DNA from: Paenibacillus taichungensis
GTDB lineage: Bacteria; Bacillota; Bacilli; Paenibacillales; Paenibacillaceae
Reading direction: 5' to 3'
NCBI RefSeq assembly: GCF_013359905.1
Contig: NZ_JABMCC010000115.1
Coordinates: 248,001 to 312,000 of the forward strand
DNA length: 64,000 nt
Part shown: one piece after another, positions 55,360 through 64,000 of the stretch
Position numbering within the stretch: the first letter of the stretch is position 1
How the letters are laid out: every line of letters starts with the position of its first letter
Program-made: the position numbers and the translations under genes
Notes under the pieces: generated by a model
The model's input: the letters and a program-made list of their open reading frames with translations, nothing else
Told to the model about the DNA's origin: nothing
The model's database searches: none

Positions 55360-57091
55360 GGTTTGTCACCTCTCCCGAAGTATCTGAATTCAGTATCATT
55401 TTAGGCAAGGAAAGCGTGATCCGAGCGCCACTTGCGTCGTTTGCAAACGTAATATTTGCTTCATCTCGATATAACAATTCCAAACGTTGGATGGTATTCA
55501 TAATGCCGATCCGGTTGCCGCCAGTTTGTTCCAGCGCTTCTCCACGCACCAAAGCGTCAAGAACATCTGGGCTGAAGCCTGGTCCTGTATCCGAAATCTT
55601 GATGAGTACATGATCGCCACTTTCCTGTCGTTGTTCCGTCACGGATAAAGTAATACATAGTTCCCGGTCTCGAGAGACCCCATATTTGACCGCATTTTCG
55701 ATGAATGTCTGAATGACAAGTGGGGGCACAGCGATGCCCGTGATGACCTCAGGCTGTTCGATTCGATAGGAAAAAGCGTCGCGGTAACGCGACTTCTGGA
55801 TGTCCAGAAACGTTCTCACATGTTCAATCTCATTCTCCAGAAGAACGAAATTCTCCCCACTTTGAAAGATATATCGGAAATAACGGGAGGTAGCTAGTGC
55901 CATACTCTCAATTTCCTCGTACATCTGCATCTGTGCCATACTGTACATGCTCGTCAGACAATTCAGGAAAAAGTGAGGTTTAATCTGCAATTTCATATAA
56001 TCCAATCGTATTTTTTGTTTCTCCAATTCTTGCTCGTAGCGATCGATCTTGAACCGTTTAATCTGGCTTACCAGTTCTTTAAACTGTGCATTGACCTGCT
56101 CCAGTTCCATTATCCGGCTGCTCTTGAAGTCTGTCGCTTCATCTCCTTCGTTAATACGCGCCAGATTTTTGGAGAATCTCTGAATGGGAACGAGCAGATT
56201 TCTCCTGAAAAACATGATGATCGCACTTAACGTGGAGGTGATGATCAGAAAAAGCAGCATAATGAGCAGCTGAGCTACCATGATTTTCTCGAATGCGCCA
56301 AACTTGATGGCCATATGCACGCTGAATGCCGCATTGGAGAAGTCGCTGCTGACAATATTATGAGACTGGAACAGATCGAGAAATGAATGTCTCTCTTCTG
56401 GTATGTGATCCCCGCCGGCAGGTCCGGAAAGTTGCACTCCATTTTCGTCTACTAGAGAGGCGTACCCGTTGGCACCCAGATTAATCTGCTGGAGAGGGGC
56501 GATCAGTTCATCTGCGGATATCAAGGCAACAAGATAACGGTTGTAGTACGGCACAATATTGATAAGATAAGAAGTGCCGTTCACGTGAATTGGTGTCCAA
56601 TGGGAATAGAACTTCTCATATACACCTTTATCACGGGTCAGCGTAATGATTTGTTTTTTCACTTCTGAATAATCCGAATAGGAGATACTTATTGGTGCGC
56701 AGTTAAGGAAATATTCACTATTCTCCAAATAATAAAAGAAATTGTACGACTGCCCGTAGTTTCGCTGTAGTTCGGCGAAGAGCAAATGTAGTTTCTCGTT
56801 GGCCTTCAGGAACGGAATACTGTTCACGCCATATGTATTCATGTTGTCGAGATTCTCGTCATTGGCCAGTGTCCACCCCATGAAATGATTAATGTACGCA
56901 AAATCGTGATTAATGCGATTGATGTACAGATCAGCTGCATCCTGCAAGTATTGGGTGGACTGCTGTTTGACCATGGAGATGGACGCAATGCTGATTACGA
57001 GATCCAAGATGAGTACGACAAAAGAAATGACGAACATCATGCGGATATAATGCCGGATGGGGTAGGGTTTGATGGTGTTCAGGTTTGCCAT
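55340..57091 (-). CDS. sensor histidine kinase, YesM type (module III)
   Basis: A 583-residue membrane kinase. Helices at about 18-40 and 275-300 flank the extracellular sensor. Kinase box MKLQIKPHFFLNCLTSMYSMAQ (phospho-acceptor His), N box FIENAVKYG, G1 box KISDTGPGF, then NRIGIMNTIQRL. The start is read as ATG at 57089-57091 (MANLNTIKPY); an in-frame GTG at 57106 has no better ribosome site. It is the first gene of a kinase-regulator pair divergent from the transporter. Confidence 0.9.
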   Translation of the reverse strand: MANLNTIKPYPIRHYIRMMFVISFVVLILDLVISIASISMVKQQSTQYLQDAADLYINRINHDFAYINHFMGWTLANDENLDNMNTYGVNSIPFLKANEKLHLLFAELQRNYGQSYNFFYYLENSEYFLNCAPISISYSDYSEVKKQIITLTRDKGVYEKFYSHWTPIHVNGTSYLINIVPYYNRYLVALISADELIAPLQQINLGANGYASLVDENGVQLSGPAGGDHIPEERHSFLDLFQSHNIVSSDFSNAAFSVHMAIKFGAFEKIMVAQLLIMLLFLIITSTLSAIIMFFRRNLLVPIQRFSKNLARINEGDEATDFKSSRIMELEQVNAQFKELVSQIKRFKIDRYEQELEKQKIRLDYMKLQIKPHFFLNCLTSMYSMAQMQMYEEIESMALATSRYFRYIFQSGENFVLLENEIEHVRTFLDIQKSRYRDAFSYRIEQPEVITGIAVPPLVIQTFIENAVKYGVSRDRELCITLSVTEQRQESGDHVLIKISDTGPGFSPDVLDALVRGEALEQTGGNRIGIMNTIQRLELLYRDEANITFANDASGARITLSLPKMILNSDTSGEVTNHECIAG

Positions 57092-57202
57092 GGAACAATG
57101 CACCACTTTCTTGATTGCTTGGTTATGAATACGCTTTAATATCTCAGGAATAGTATAAAACCTTTATTTGAAAAAAACATAAAGAATTGCATCTTTTGAT
57201 TC

Positions 57203-57238
57203 AGAAGTCCGAATTACACACACGAAAGTCTGGATAAC
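57203..57238. repeat. direct-repeat pair A of module III
   Basis: AGAAGTCCGAATTAC (57203-57217) and GAAAGTCTGGATAAC (57224-57238), start-to-start distance 21 bases, about 112 bases upstream of the kinase start. Probable half-sites for an AraC-type dimer. Confidence 0.65.
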
Positions 57239-57296
57239 GATATGATTTTTGCATGTAAGCATCTTGGTTACTTGTAAAGCTGATGGATGGAACTAT

Positions 57297-57354
57297 AGAA
57301 GTCCGAATAACGTCCTTAGCGGTCCGATAAACCCAATGTGAAGCAGTTTATACT
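57297..57354 (+). promoter_or_regulatory. direct-repeat pair B and -10 of module III transporter promoter
   Basis: AGAAGTCCGAATAAC (57297-57311) and AGCGGTCCGATAAAC (57318-57332), again 21 bases apart. The -10 TATACT is at 57349-57354, so the second repeat covers the -35 position. This is the layout of an AraC-activated promoter. The copy at 57297 differs from 57203 by one base in 15. Confidence 0.7.
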
Positions 57355-57426
57355 GAAGCTATTCCAGAGATGACAGGTCCTACGGGAGAGCAGCATCAGT
57401 ATATTTACAGGAGGGAAGGAAGAACC

Positions 57427-58350
57427 ATGAGGACCAATCCACTTTATATTGGAAGAACGTTGGAGAGAATTAGGCGAAATTGGGGTCTTTACGTTTTGCT
57501 TTTTCCAGCGGTTCTGTTGACACTTTTATTTGCCTACAAGCCGATGTACGGCGTATTAATCGCCTTTAAGGACTACAGTCCGGCGCTTGGGATCGGAGAC
57601 AGCCCTTGGGCTGGATTCAAATACTTTGAGAAATTCTTTAAATCCTATCAATTCACCAATACGATACGTAACACACTTGTGATCAGTCTGTACAGCTTGG
57701 CTACTTTTCCGATTCCAATTATGCTTGCATTACTGGTGAACCAGATGAGAGCAGGGAGATTCAAGAGGTTTTTTCAGACAGTCTCCTATATGCCTCACTT
57801 TATCTCAACGGTAGTTATGGTCGGGTTGATGCTAATCCTGTTCTCGCCAAGTACAGGACTTGTTGGCAATATGTATCAGCTGTTTGGAGCACAAGCACCG
57901 GACTTAATGGGTTCATCAGCTCTGTTCAGCAGTGTGTATGTATGGTCTGACGTGTGGCAGCATGTCGGTTGGGATAGCATTATCTACATTGCCGCGCTGT
58001 CTGCCGTAGACCCAAGCCTTTATGAAGCGGCCACGGTTGATGGGGCAAGTCGATGGCACAAGGTTCGTTATATTGATATTCCGATGCTGCTGCCGACTGC
58101 CATAACGCTGCTTATTCTGCGGGTAGGTGGATTACTCGGCGTAGGTTTTGAGAAGGTGTATCTGATGCAGAACGACCTGAACATTCTCTCAAGTGAAATT
58201 CTGTCCACTTATGTATACAAAATCGGGTTGCTGAGCAGTCAATACAGCTTCTCCTCAGCAATAAACCTGTTTAACACGGTCATTAATTTCATTTTGCTTA
58301 TTCTGGTCAATCAGTTGTCCAAGAAATACAGTGAAAACAGTCTATGGTAG
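57427..58350 (+). CDS. sugar ABC transporter permease, LplB type (module III)
   Basis: A 307-residue permease (YVLLFPAVLLTLLFAYKPMYGVLIAFKDY; EAA loop LYEAATVDGASRWHKVRYIDIPMLLP). ATG at 57427 is behind AGGAGGGAAGGAA; the earlier in-frame codon has no ribosome site. It heads a three-gene rightward operon. Confidence 0.92.
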   Translation: MRTNPLYIGRTLERIRRNWGLYVLLFPAVLLTLLFAYKPMYGVLIAFKDYSPALGIGDSPWAGFKYFEKFFKSYQFTNTIRNTLVISLYSLATFPIPIMLALLVNQMRAGRFKRFFQTVSYMPHFISTVVMVGLMLILFSPSTGLVGNMYQLFGAQAPDLMGSSALFSSVYVWSDVWQHVGWDSIIYIAALSAVDPSLYEAATVDGASRWHKVRYIDIPMLLPTAITLLILRVGGLLGVGFEKVYLMQNDLNILSSEILSTYVYKIGLLSSQYSFSSAINLFNTVINFILLILVNQLSKKYSENSLW

Positions 58351-58366
58351 GGGGGAGACAAACAAG

Positions 58367-59287
58367 ATGAGCGTTATGGAACCGGCAGCAATGACCAGAA
58401 CTCCCCGTATCAAACGTCGACCACGTGTTACGGTTGCAGAAGTCATATTGTATGCCTTTGCTGTTCTTTTTCTAATTGCTATCATTTATCCGATCTATTT
58501 TATTGTCATCGCCTCGTTCAGTGATCCTTCATCTGTGGCTAACGGACAGGTGTGGGTGTTTCCCAAAGGATTCACTCTGGAAGGGTATAGGGAACTTCTC
58601 CGACACGAAAATATCTGGATCGGATATCGCAATACCATTCTGTATACAGTGGTTGGAACACTCTTCGGGCTTGTCGTTAATATTTCGGCGGCTTATGCAT
58701 TATCGAGAAAAGATCTGGTTGGGCGCAAATTTTTCTCGCTGTTCTTTATCTTTACAATGTTCTTCAGCGGGGGATTGATTCCAACCTTCCTGACGATCCG
58801 CGACTTCCATCTCTATAACACGTTCCTCGTGATGGTGCTTCCGTTCTCTGTAGTTGTTTTCGACATGATTGTCGCCCGGACATTTTTCCAGACCAGTATT
58901 CCGGGAGATTTATGGGAAGCTGCCCAGATCGATGGCTGTGGTAACCTGCGGTATTTTGTACTAATCGTATTGCCGCTGTCCAAAGCAATCATCGCAGTAC
59001 TTGGACTATGGATTGCTGTAGGGTATTGGAATTCATATTTTAATGCCCTGATTTATCTGAAAGATCCGAATCTATATCCGCTGCAACTCATTTTACGTAA
59101 TATTCTCATCACAAATCAGATGCAGTCTGGCATGGGTACAGGAGAAGCAGCACAAGTTGCCCTGCGTCTTGCCAATTTGATGAGGTATTCCGTTATTATT
59201 ATCGCTACAATTCCAATCATGTGTGTGTATCCATTCATCCAAAAATACTTCAATCAGGGGGTGATGATCGGCGCAGTGAAGGAATAG
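58367..59287 (+). CDS. sugar ABC transporter permease, LplC type (module III)
   Basis: A 306-residue permease (EAA loop LWEAAQIDGCGNLRYFVLIVLPLSKA; C-terminus FIQKYFNQGVMIGAVKE). ATG at 58367 follows GGGGGGAG by about 10 bases; the reading overlapping the previous gene is less supported. Confidence 0.92.
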   Translation: MSVMEPAAMTRTPRIKRRPRVTVAEVILYAFAVLFLIAIIYPIYFIVIASFSDPSSVANGQVWVFPKGFTLEGYRELLRHENIWIGYRNTILYTVVGTLFGLVVNISAAYALSRKDLVGRKFFSLFFIFTMFFSGGLIPTFLTIRDFHLYNTFLVMVLPFSVVVFDMIVARTFFQTSIPGDLWEAAQIDGCGNLRYFVLIVLPLSKAIIAVLGLWIAVGYWNSYFNALIYLKDPNLYPLQLILRNILITNQMQSGMGTGEAAQVALRLANLMRYSVIIIATIPIMCVYPFIQKYFNQGVMIGAVKE

Positions 59288-59325
59288 GCAGGTTGAAATT
59301 CATTACGAATCAAGGGGGTTCCCAA

Positions 59326-60939
59326 ATGGGGAAAAAGATAGGGAAGAAGTTATTCACCAAAATGAGCAGCCTGATTCTCGCGTCGGCTATGTTAGTCAGC
59401 GTGGTTGGCTGTAGTAGCGGAAATGGTAGTGAACCTGCGGAGACTACGGTATCAAGCGATTTTAATCAGGAAGGTATGCCAATTGTCAACAAACCGGTCA
59501 CACTCAAGGTGCTGACGGTTCGTTGGGGGAATATGGGCGACACCTTTACACAGAACCAATGGCTCAAGGATTTGGAGAAGGATTCTAATGTGAAAATTGA
59601 GTGGCAGGTCATGTCCTCTAATGACTGGGGTGAGCAGAAATCTATTATGCTTGCCAGTGGTACACTCCCGGACATTATCTTGGGTGACCAGGTGTTCAGC
59701 GATTCGGACATTGTAAACAACCTGAGCTATTTCCGTCCACTGGATGAGTACATTGACTCGTATATGCCCAACTTGAAGGCGGCTATGCAAGAGACGCCAG
59801 ATATGAAGAAAATCAGCACGTTTCCTGATGGCAAAATCTATTCTATGCCAACAAGACTGCCTGCCCGTCCGAAAAGCCGGAATCAGCCTGTAATCAATAA
59901 GGCTTGGCTTGATAAGCTGGGGCTGAAAGCACCAACGACAACAGAAGAATTGTATCAGGTATTGAAAGCGTTTAAGGAAAAAGATCCGAACGGAAATGGA
60001 AAACAGGACGAAATTCCGTACACGGAAACGGGACTGAATGTGGATTTCCTGAATCCATTCGGAATCACTGACATTAATGCCAGCAGTATGATTGTGCAAG
60101 ACGGTAAACCGGTCTTCTTCCCAACGACTGACGAGTATAAAGAAGCTCTTATTTATACACATAAGCTGTATTCAGAAGGGTTGATTGATCAGGAGCTGTT
60201 CACACAAGACAATACAATGACATCAGCCAAATGGCAAAATGCAGACATTCCAATCGTCGGCTTTAGCAACCAATGGACGCCTGATGCTGTGTTTGGAAAG
60301 TGGAGCGACCAATATGAAGCGATTGCACCTATTGCCGGACCTGATGGCAAACGCTATCAGCCTGGGGATCCTGGGGGCATGAATCTGGCTCGTAATGAAC
60401 TGCTCATTACAAGTTCATGTACTGTTCCTGAAGTAGCCGCACGCTGGGCAGATCAGTTCTATTCCAACGAAGCCAGCATTCAGAATTTCTGGGGTGCGAT
60501 CGGAACTGTAATTGAGAAAAATGATGATGGCACATACACGTTGATGGACCCGCCGGCAGGCACCAGCGCCGATGCTTGGTACTGGGATCAATCCTTGCGT
60601 GATTTCGGACCTAAATATGTAAGCCCTTCCTTTGAAGAAAAAATTAAACTTAATCCGAAGGCTGGTGACGGTCTCAAGCTGGAAATCGATCAGTTGGGCA
60701 GTGCAGATGTAACAACACCTTATCCGAAGGTTATGTACAATGCTGAAGAGTTCCAGGAGCTGCCAACGCTGACAACGGATATTGACGGTTATGTAGCAAC
60801 GATGCGAGCTCAGTGGGTAACCAAAGGCGGCATCGAAGAGGGCTGGGATGCTTATATCAAAAAGTTGAATGATATGGGACTTGAACAGTTGCTGACCATC
60901 CGTAATAATGCCTTCGAACGTTATATGAACGTCAAATAG
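59326..60939 (+). CDS. sugar-binding lipoprotein (module III)
   Basis: A 537-residue lipoprotein with signal peptide and lipobox VSVVGC at about residue 26, then an LplA-type fold (VINKAWLDKLGLKAPTTTEELY; DPNGNGKQDEIPYTE). ATG at 59326 follows AAGGGGG. No glycosidase follows, so the sugar is unknown. Confidence 0.9.
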   Translation: MGKKIGKKLFTKMSSLILASAMLVSVVGCSSGNGSEPAETTVSSDFNQEGMPIVNKPVTLKVLTVRWGNMGDTFTQNQWLKDLEKDSNVKIEWQVMSSNDWGEQKSIMLASGTLPDIILGDQVFSDSDIVNNLSYFRPLDEYIDSYMPNLKAAMQETPDMKKISTFPDGKIYSMPTRLPARPKSRNQPVINKAWLDKLGLKAPTTTEELYQVLKAFKEKDPNGNGKQDEIPYTETGLNVDFLNPFGITDINASSMIVQDGKPVFFPTTDEYKEALIYTHKLYSEGLIDQELFTQDNTMTSAKWQNADIPIVGFSNQWTPDAVFGKWSDQYEAIAPIAGPDGKRYQPGDPGGMNLARNELLITSSCTVPEVAARWADQFYSNEASIQNFWGAIGTVIEKNDDGTYTLMDPPAGTSADAWYWDQSLRDFGPKYVSPSFEEKIKLNPKAGDGLKLEIDQLGSADVTTPYPKVMYNAEEFQELPTLTTDIDGYVATMRAQWVTKGGIEEGWDAYIKKLNDMGLEQLLTIRNNAFERYMNVK

Positions 60940-60976
60940 AGTGGAGTTCAGTCACATCATTCATTGATTAAATAAC

Positions 60977-61016
60977 AAAAAGGTGCGCTTCCTTATTGAA
61001 GGAGTGCACCTTTTTG
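60977..61016. terminator. terminator of module III operon
   Basis: AAAAAGGTGC pairs with GCACCTTTTT, CTTC with GAAG inside; T runs on both strands. Confidence 0.88.
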
Positions 61017-61021
61017 TTCGT

Positions 61022-61294
61022 TTATGATCTGCGTTTCAACAATAAAACGCCACTGATGTTCGATGTTTTTTTGCTATAGACCACTTTAAAACCAATATCA
61101 TTGTCCAGCAAACAGTTTAAGGCATTAATCAGCAATGCACCACGCACCAGTGTGAAGGTACAAGGGGATGTGTTCCCAATCACACGTACACTTCTGATTC
61201 GGCGTGCAGAACCGGGAACGAGCGGATTTCTGGACCAATAGATCAATACCAAATCCGGTTGTGGAACAGCCTTTACACATGCCATCCTCATCAT
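61022..61294 (-). CDS. small hypothetical protein
   Basis: A reading frame of 90 residues with no motif I recognise, basic at the C-terminus (GVLLLKRRS) and with a hydrophobic middle (LVRGALLINALNCLLDND). It ends next to a terminator that suits its direction, and no other gene occupies the stretch. Several close ATG codons (61294, 61291, 61285) and AAAGAG or GATGAGG ribosome sites make the start uncertain. It may be a real small gene. Confidence 0.45.
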   Translation of the reverse strand: MMRMACVKAVPQPDLVLIYWSRNPLVPGSARRIRSVRVIGNTSPCTFTLVRGALLINALNCLLDNDIGFKVVYSKKTSNISGVLLLKRRS

Positions 61295-61517
61295 CTCTTT
61301 TCTATTAGATTCTTTATAGTAAATGAAAAGCAGATTCAGAAGGTGCTAGACAAAAGACGCGATATTTAATAAATGGACAATCACGAGGTAAGCCTCATGG
61401 CTAAGCTCATGTTATTCGTATTTGTAGTCACACACGGGATTAGGATCAAAGTATGGTATATCAGGCAATCATAAGTGTTCTTCCAGTCCCATACATATAA
61501 TGCTGGAGGTGATTGGA

Positions 61518-63554
61518 ATGAGCAAGAAACCCATGGATGAGAACAAAAAGATAGAGCAGCGAAATGCCTTTCTACGGGATAATAACGGAAAAGAAATGTC
61601 TTCCAATGAAGGGATTAAAATATCGGATGATAGCAACTCACTAAAAGCTGGGGATCGCGGACCCACGCTGCTAGAAGATTTTCTGATGCGTGAGAAACTG
61701 TCTCACTTTGACCGTGAACGCATTCCGGAGAGAGTTGTGCATGCACGGGGATATGGAGCCTACGGTGAATTTGAGTTATATGAGTCACTTGAAGAGTTAA
61801 CGATGGCGCATTTTCTTCAGGATCCCGGTGTGAAAACACCGCTATTTGTTCGTTTTTCCGAGGTCGCAGGCTCCAAAGGAGTGAACGAAACGAATCGGGA
61901 TGTGCGTGGGTTTTCAGTAAAGTTTTATACCGAAGAGGGCAACTTTGATCTGGTCGGGAACAATATTCCGATCTTCTTCATTCAGGATGGGATTAAGTTT
62001 CCGGATCTGATACATGCGCTGAAGCCGGAACCCAATAATGAAATTCCACAAGGCTCCACTGCGCACGACACCTTCTGGGATTTCATCGCGAATAATCAGG
62101 AGTCGGCAACGATGGTCATGTGGATTATGTCGGATCGCACGATACCGCGAAGCTTTCGAATGATGCAGGGATTTGGAGTACATACCTTCCGGCTGGTGAA
62201 CAAAGAAGGTAAATCCAGATTCGTGAAATTTCATTGGCGGCCGGTACTTGGTATGCATTCTTTTGTGTGGGATGAGGCGCAGAAGCTGGGCGGGGCGGAC
62301 CCGGACTTTCATCGCAGAGACTTGTGGGAGAATATCAATGCAGGCAACTTTGCTGAGTTCGAACTTGGAATACAGGTGCTGGAGGAAGCAGATGAATTCA
62401 AGTTTGATTTTGATATTTTGGATGCAACGAAATTATGGCCAGAAGAAGACATTCCGGTACGAATCATTGGCAAAATGACGATTAACCAAAATGTCGAGAA
62501 TGTATTTGCGGAAACGGAACAGTCGGCTTTCCATCCTGGCAACATTGTACGTGGCATTGATTTCAGCAATGATCCACTGCTTCAAGGCCGACTATTCTCG
62601 TATACGGATACACAATTGGCAAGGGTGGGCACGAATTATCAAGAATTGCCGATTAATCGTCCCGTGTGCCCTGTACATAATAACCAGAGAGACGGAGCTT
62701 CCCGTTACACCATTGATCGAGGAAGAGTCGCCTACCACGAAAACTCTCTTGCCAATAATTCTCCCTATACTGTGCCCGGTACAAAAGGTGGGTTTGTAAC
62801 GTATCCTTCCACGGTGCAAGGTCTCAAGGAACGAAAAACGGCAGATAGTTTTCTGGATCATTTCTCGCAAGCACGTTTATTCTGGAACAGCATGACAGGC
62901 GTGGAGAAGGGTCATATCATTCAGGCACTCACGTTTGAGCTCGGGAAGGTAAAGGACGTTTCGATTCGTCAACAGGTCGTTGATATGTTAGGAAATATCA
63001 GCACAGAGCTGGCGACCATTCTGGCCCGCGAACTTGGAGTCGCTGTACCGAACGTTCATGAATCTTCAGTGACCAAATCCTCCCCTGCGTTAAGCATGGC
63101 CAATACCGTGTTTTCTCCCAAAACGCTGCGCGTCGGGGTGATTGTCGGTGAAGGATTTGATGGTCCGAGCACACAATACATTTTGGATGAGCTTAGGAGC
63201 GCTGGACTTTGCCCAGTCATTGTTCATGAAAGACAAGGTGTGGTCCATGGAACGAGCGGTGTGGAGTTGAAAGTGGACGACAGCTTTTTGACCGGATCAC
63301 CTTTGGTATATGATGGGTTATTCATTGTTGGAGGACAGAAGGAAGATGATTATTTTCAGAAATACACCCGATCCTATGCCATTGAAACGTACAATCATTT
63401 TAAACCGATAGGAGCTACACCGACGGGGGCAGTGCTGATTCAGCCAGTCGGCATTATCGGCAAACCTGGTGTCATTGTGGAACAGAAACCTTCAGCTTTT
63501 GTAGAGCAATTCATTCAAGCCATGACCCAGCAACGCTTCTGGAATCGAGCGTAG
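61518..63554 (+). CDS. katE: large-subunit monofunctional catalase with C-terminal GATase-like domain
   Basis: A 678-residue heme catalase destroying hydrogen peroxide. The heme-side His is in RVVHARGYGAYGEFE, the distal Asn is in NIPIFFIQDGIKFPD, and the proximal Tyr is in RLFSYTDTQLARVG. The length and the extra domain after about residue 530 (TLRVGVIVGEGFDG, then VYDGLFIVGG) mark the clade 2 (HPII) type. ATG at 61518 follows GGAGGTGA by 5 bases. It is monocistronic with a terminator. Regulation is not clear from the upstream sequence; no Per box was found. Confidence 0.93.
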   Translation: MSKKPMDENKKIEQRNAFLRDNNGKEMSSNEGIKISDDSNSLKAGDRGPTLLEDFLMREKLSHFDRERIPERVVHARGYGAYGEFELYESLEELTMAHFLQDPGVKTPLFVRFSEVAGSKGVNETNRDVRGFSVKFYTEEGNFDLVGNNIPIFFIQDGIKFPDLIHALKPEPNNEIPQGSTAHDTFWDFIANNQESATMVMWIMSDRTIPRSFRMMQGFGVHTFRLVNKEGKSRFVKFHWRPVLGMHSFVWDEAQKLGGADPDFHRRDLWENINAGNFAEFELGIQVLEEADEFKFDFDILDATKLWPEEDIPVRIIGKMTINQNVENVFAETEQSAFHPGNIVRGIDFSNDPLLQGRLFSYTDTQLARVGTNYQELPINRPVCPVHNNQRDGASRYTIDRGRVAYHENSLANNSPYTVPGTKGGFVTYPSTVQGLKERKTADSFLDHFSQARLFWNSMTGVEKGHIIQALTFELGKVKDVSIRQQVVDMLGNISTELATILARELGVAVPNVHESSVTKSSPALSMANTVFSPKTLRVGVIVGEGFDGPSTQYILDELRSAGLCPVIVHERQGVVHGTSGVELKVDDSFLTGSPLVYDGLFIVGGQKEDDYFQKYTRSYAIETYNHFKPIGATPTGAVLIQPVGIIGKPGVIVEQKPSAFVEQFIQAMTQQRFWNRA

Positions 63555-63597
63555 CAGGTTTGTGTGCCTTCAAACGAGTGGACAGTCAAATAACAAG

Positions 63598-63625
63598 AAA
63601 AGGACCTCACTAGAGATCCTTTTTC
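63598..63625 (+). terminator. terminator of the catalase gene
   Basis: AAAAGGA with TCCTTTT and inner CTC/GAG pairing around ACTA, ending in a T run. Confidence 0.75.
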
Positions 63626-63690
63626 CTGTTTTTTTGTTCTTGAAAAAATAAGAGCGATATTTCCCTAATTTGCTGCAATTGATTATTTCC

Positions 63691-63819
63691 TTACTTATTG
63701 GTGCTATGCTGTTTCGCCGGCAGTTTATCCGTTGGTGTACCTTTACCATTGTTTTTGTTATGACGTGCTTTTTCGGCGTTCTCATTCACTTTTTTTACAA
63801 AATCATGGGTGCTCTCCAT
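63691..63819 (-). CDS. 42-residue small protein, DUF4023-like
   Basis: A short minus-strand gene with a strong ribosome site AAGGAGG 10 bases before ATG (63817-63819). The product is hydrophilic, MESTHDFVKKVNENAEKA... ending KLPAKQHSTNK. From memory it resembles the small DUF4023 family of Bacillales; no function is known. It is too short for a length-filtered gene list, and overlapping longer frames look like shadows. The last 180 bases of the window hold nothing else that I can support. Confidence 0.65.
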   Translation of the reverse strand: MESTHDFVKKVNENAEKARHNKNNGKGTPTDKLPAKQHSTNK

Positions 63820-64000
63820 GTTAAGCAAACCTCCTTCAAGGAATCAAAATGTGTAGCCTGAATCTTAATATAACCATTGGAAGGTCATTATATTTGGATG
63901 CTCCACTCTTACTGTAATATCATTACGACTAGTATGAAACGTCGGTGGGATAAACTGGACATGGGAAGTTCAGGCGTCTAAACTGTATAGAACGATACAA

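Larger units (their letters stand above)
57092..57426. other. 335-base divergent intergenic region of module III
   Basis: It contains no gene. The content I can support is the two repeat pairs and the rightward -10 listed separately; a leftward promoter for the kinase is not clear. Confidence 0.6.

Noticed and set aside
61405..61450. Possible sigma-B-like promoter (GTATTT...GGGATT) before the catalase gene
   Set aside because: It matches the consensus poorly and the likely genus is not known to me to use sigma-B; no Per box found either.
63570..63861. Open frames of 71 residues (minus) and 63 residues (plus) near the right end
   Set aside because: Both overlap the 42-residue gene, which has the only good ribosome site in the stretch.

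Overview
The window looks like a chromosomal segment of a soil or plant-associated Gram-positive bacterium, most likely Paenibacillus or a close relative. This is inferred from strong GGAGG-type ribosome binding sites, frequent GTG and TTG starts, lipoprotein signal peptides, three YesM/YesN-type two-component systems next to LplB/LplC-type sugar ABC transporters, a CYP102-type fused P450, and LmrA/LmrB-like and YesN-like protein families. No rRNA, tRNA, CRISPR array, insertion sequence or phage gene was recognised. The left edge cuts a heme O synthase gene. Gene content is that of a normal metabolic chromosome region, mostly uptake and breakdown of peptides and plant polysaccharides.

Layout. 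1-8.3 kb: truncated ctaB (minus), a thioredoxin-reductase-like flavoprotein, a self-sufficient P450/P450-reductase fusion preceded by a perfect inverted repeat, an MFS transporter, and an M32 carboxypeptidase (minus). 8.5-17.9 kb: a peptide-utilisation operon with a family 5 solute-binding lipoprotein, two permeases, two ATPases, an M20 amidohydrolase, an M28-like peptidase with an altered active site and a short-chain dehydrogenase. It is followed by a convergent LysR regulator. 19-23.2 kb: lmrA/lmrB-like drug-efflux pair, a small kinase-like protein and a membrane-anchored alpha/beta hydrolase.

23.4-36.4 kb is polysaccharide module I: response regulator, sensor kinase, two sugar permeases, binding lipoprotein, a cytoplasmic GH28-like beta-helix protein and a large secreted alginate-lyase-like protein with discoidin-type domains. 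36.6-39.7 kb holds a DinB-like protein, a metallo-beta-lactamase-fold hydrolase and a divergent LysE exporter/XRE-cupin regulator pair. 39.8-53.7 kb is module II, for arabinan: secreted GH43, divergent GH51 arabinofuranosidase without a signal peptide, two permeases, sensor kinase, response regulator and binding lipoprotein. 53.7-60.9 kb is module III: sensor kinase and regulator (minus) divergent from two permeases and a binding lipoprotein, with no enzyme attached. The right end has a small hypothetical gene, a large-subunit catalase and a 42-residue protein.

The most interesting signals are regulatory. Module III carries two pairs of direct repeats, each pair spaced exactly 21 bp, the promoter-proximal pair overlapping the -35 region. 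Module II carries the same repeat-containing element in front of both its permease operon and its separate binding-protein gene, each 58 bp upstream of a -10 hexamer. Both fit recruitment of the adjacent AraC-type response regulators. Catabolite-response-like elements occur near modules I and II. These points rest on reading the sequence alone; no database search was run.
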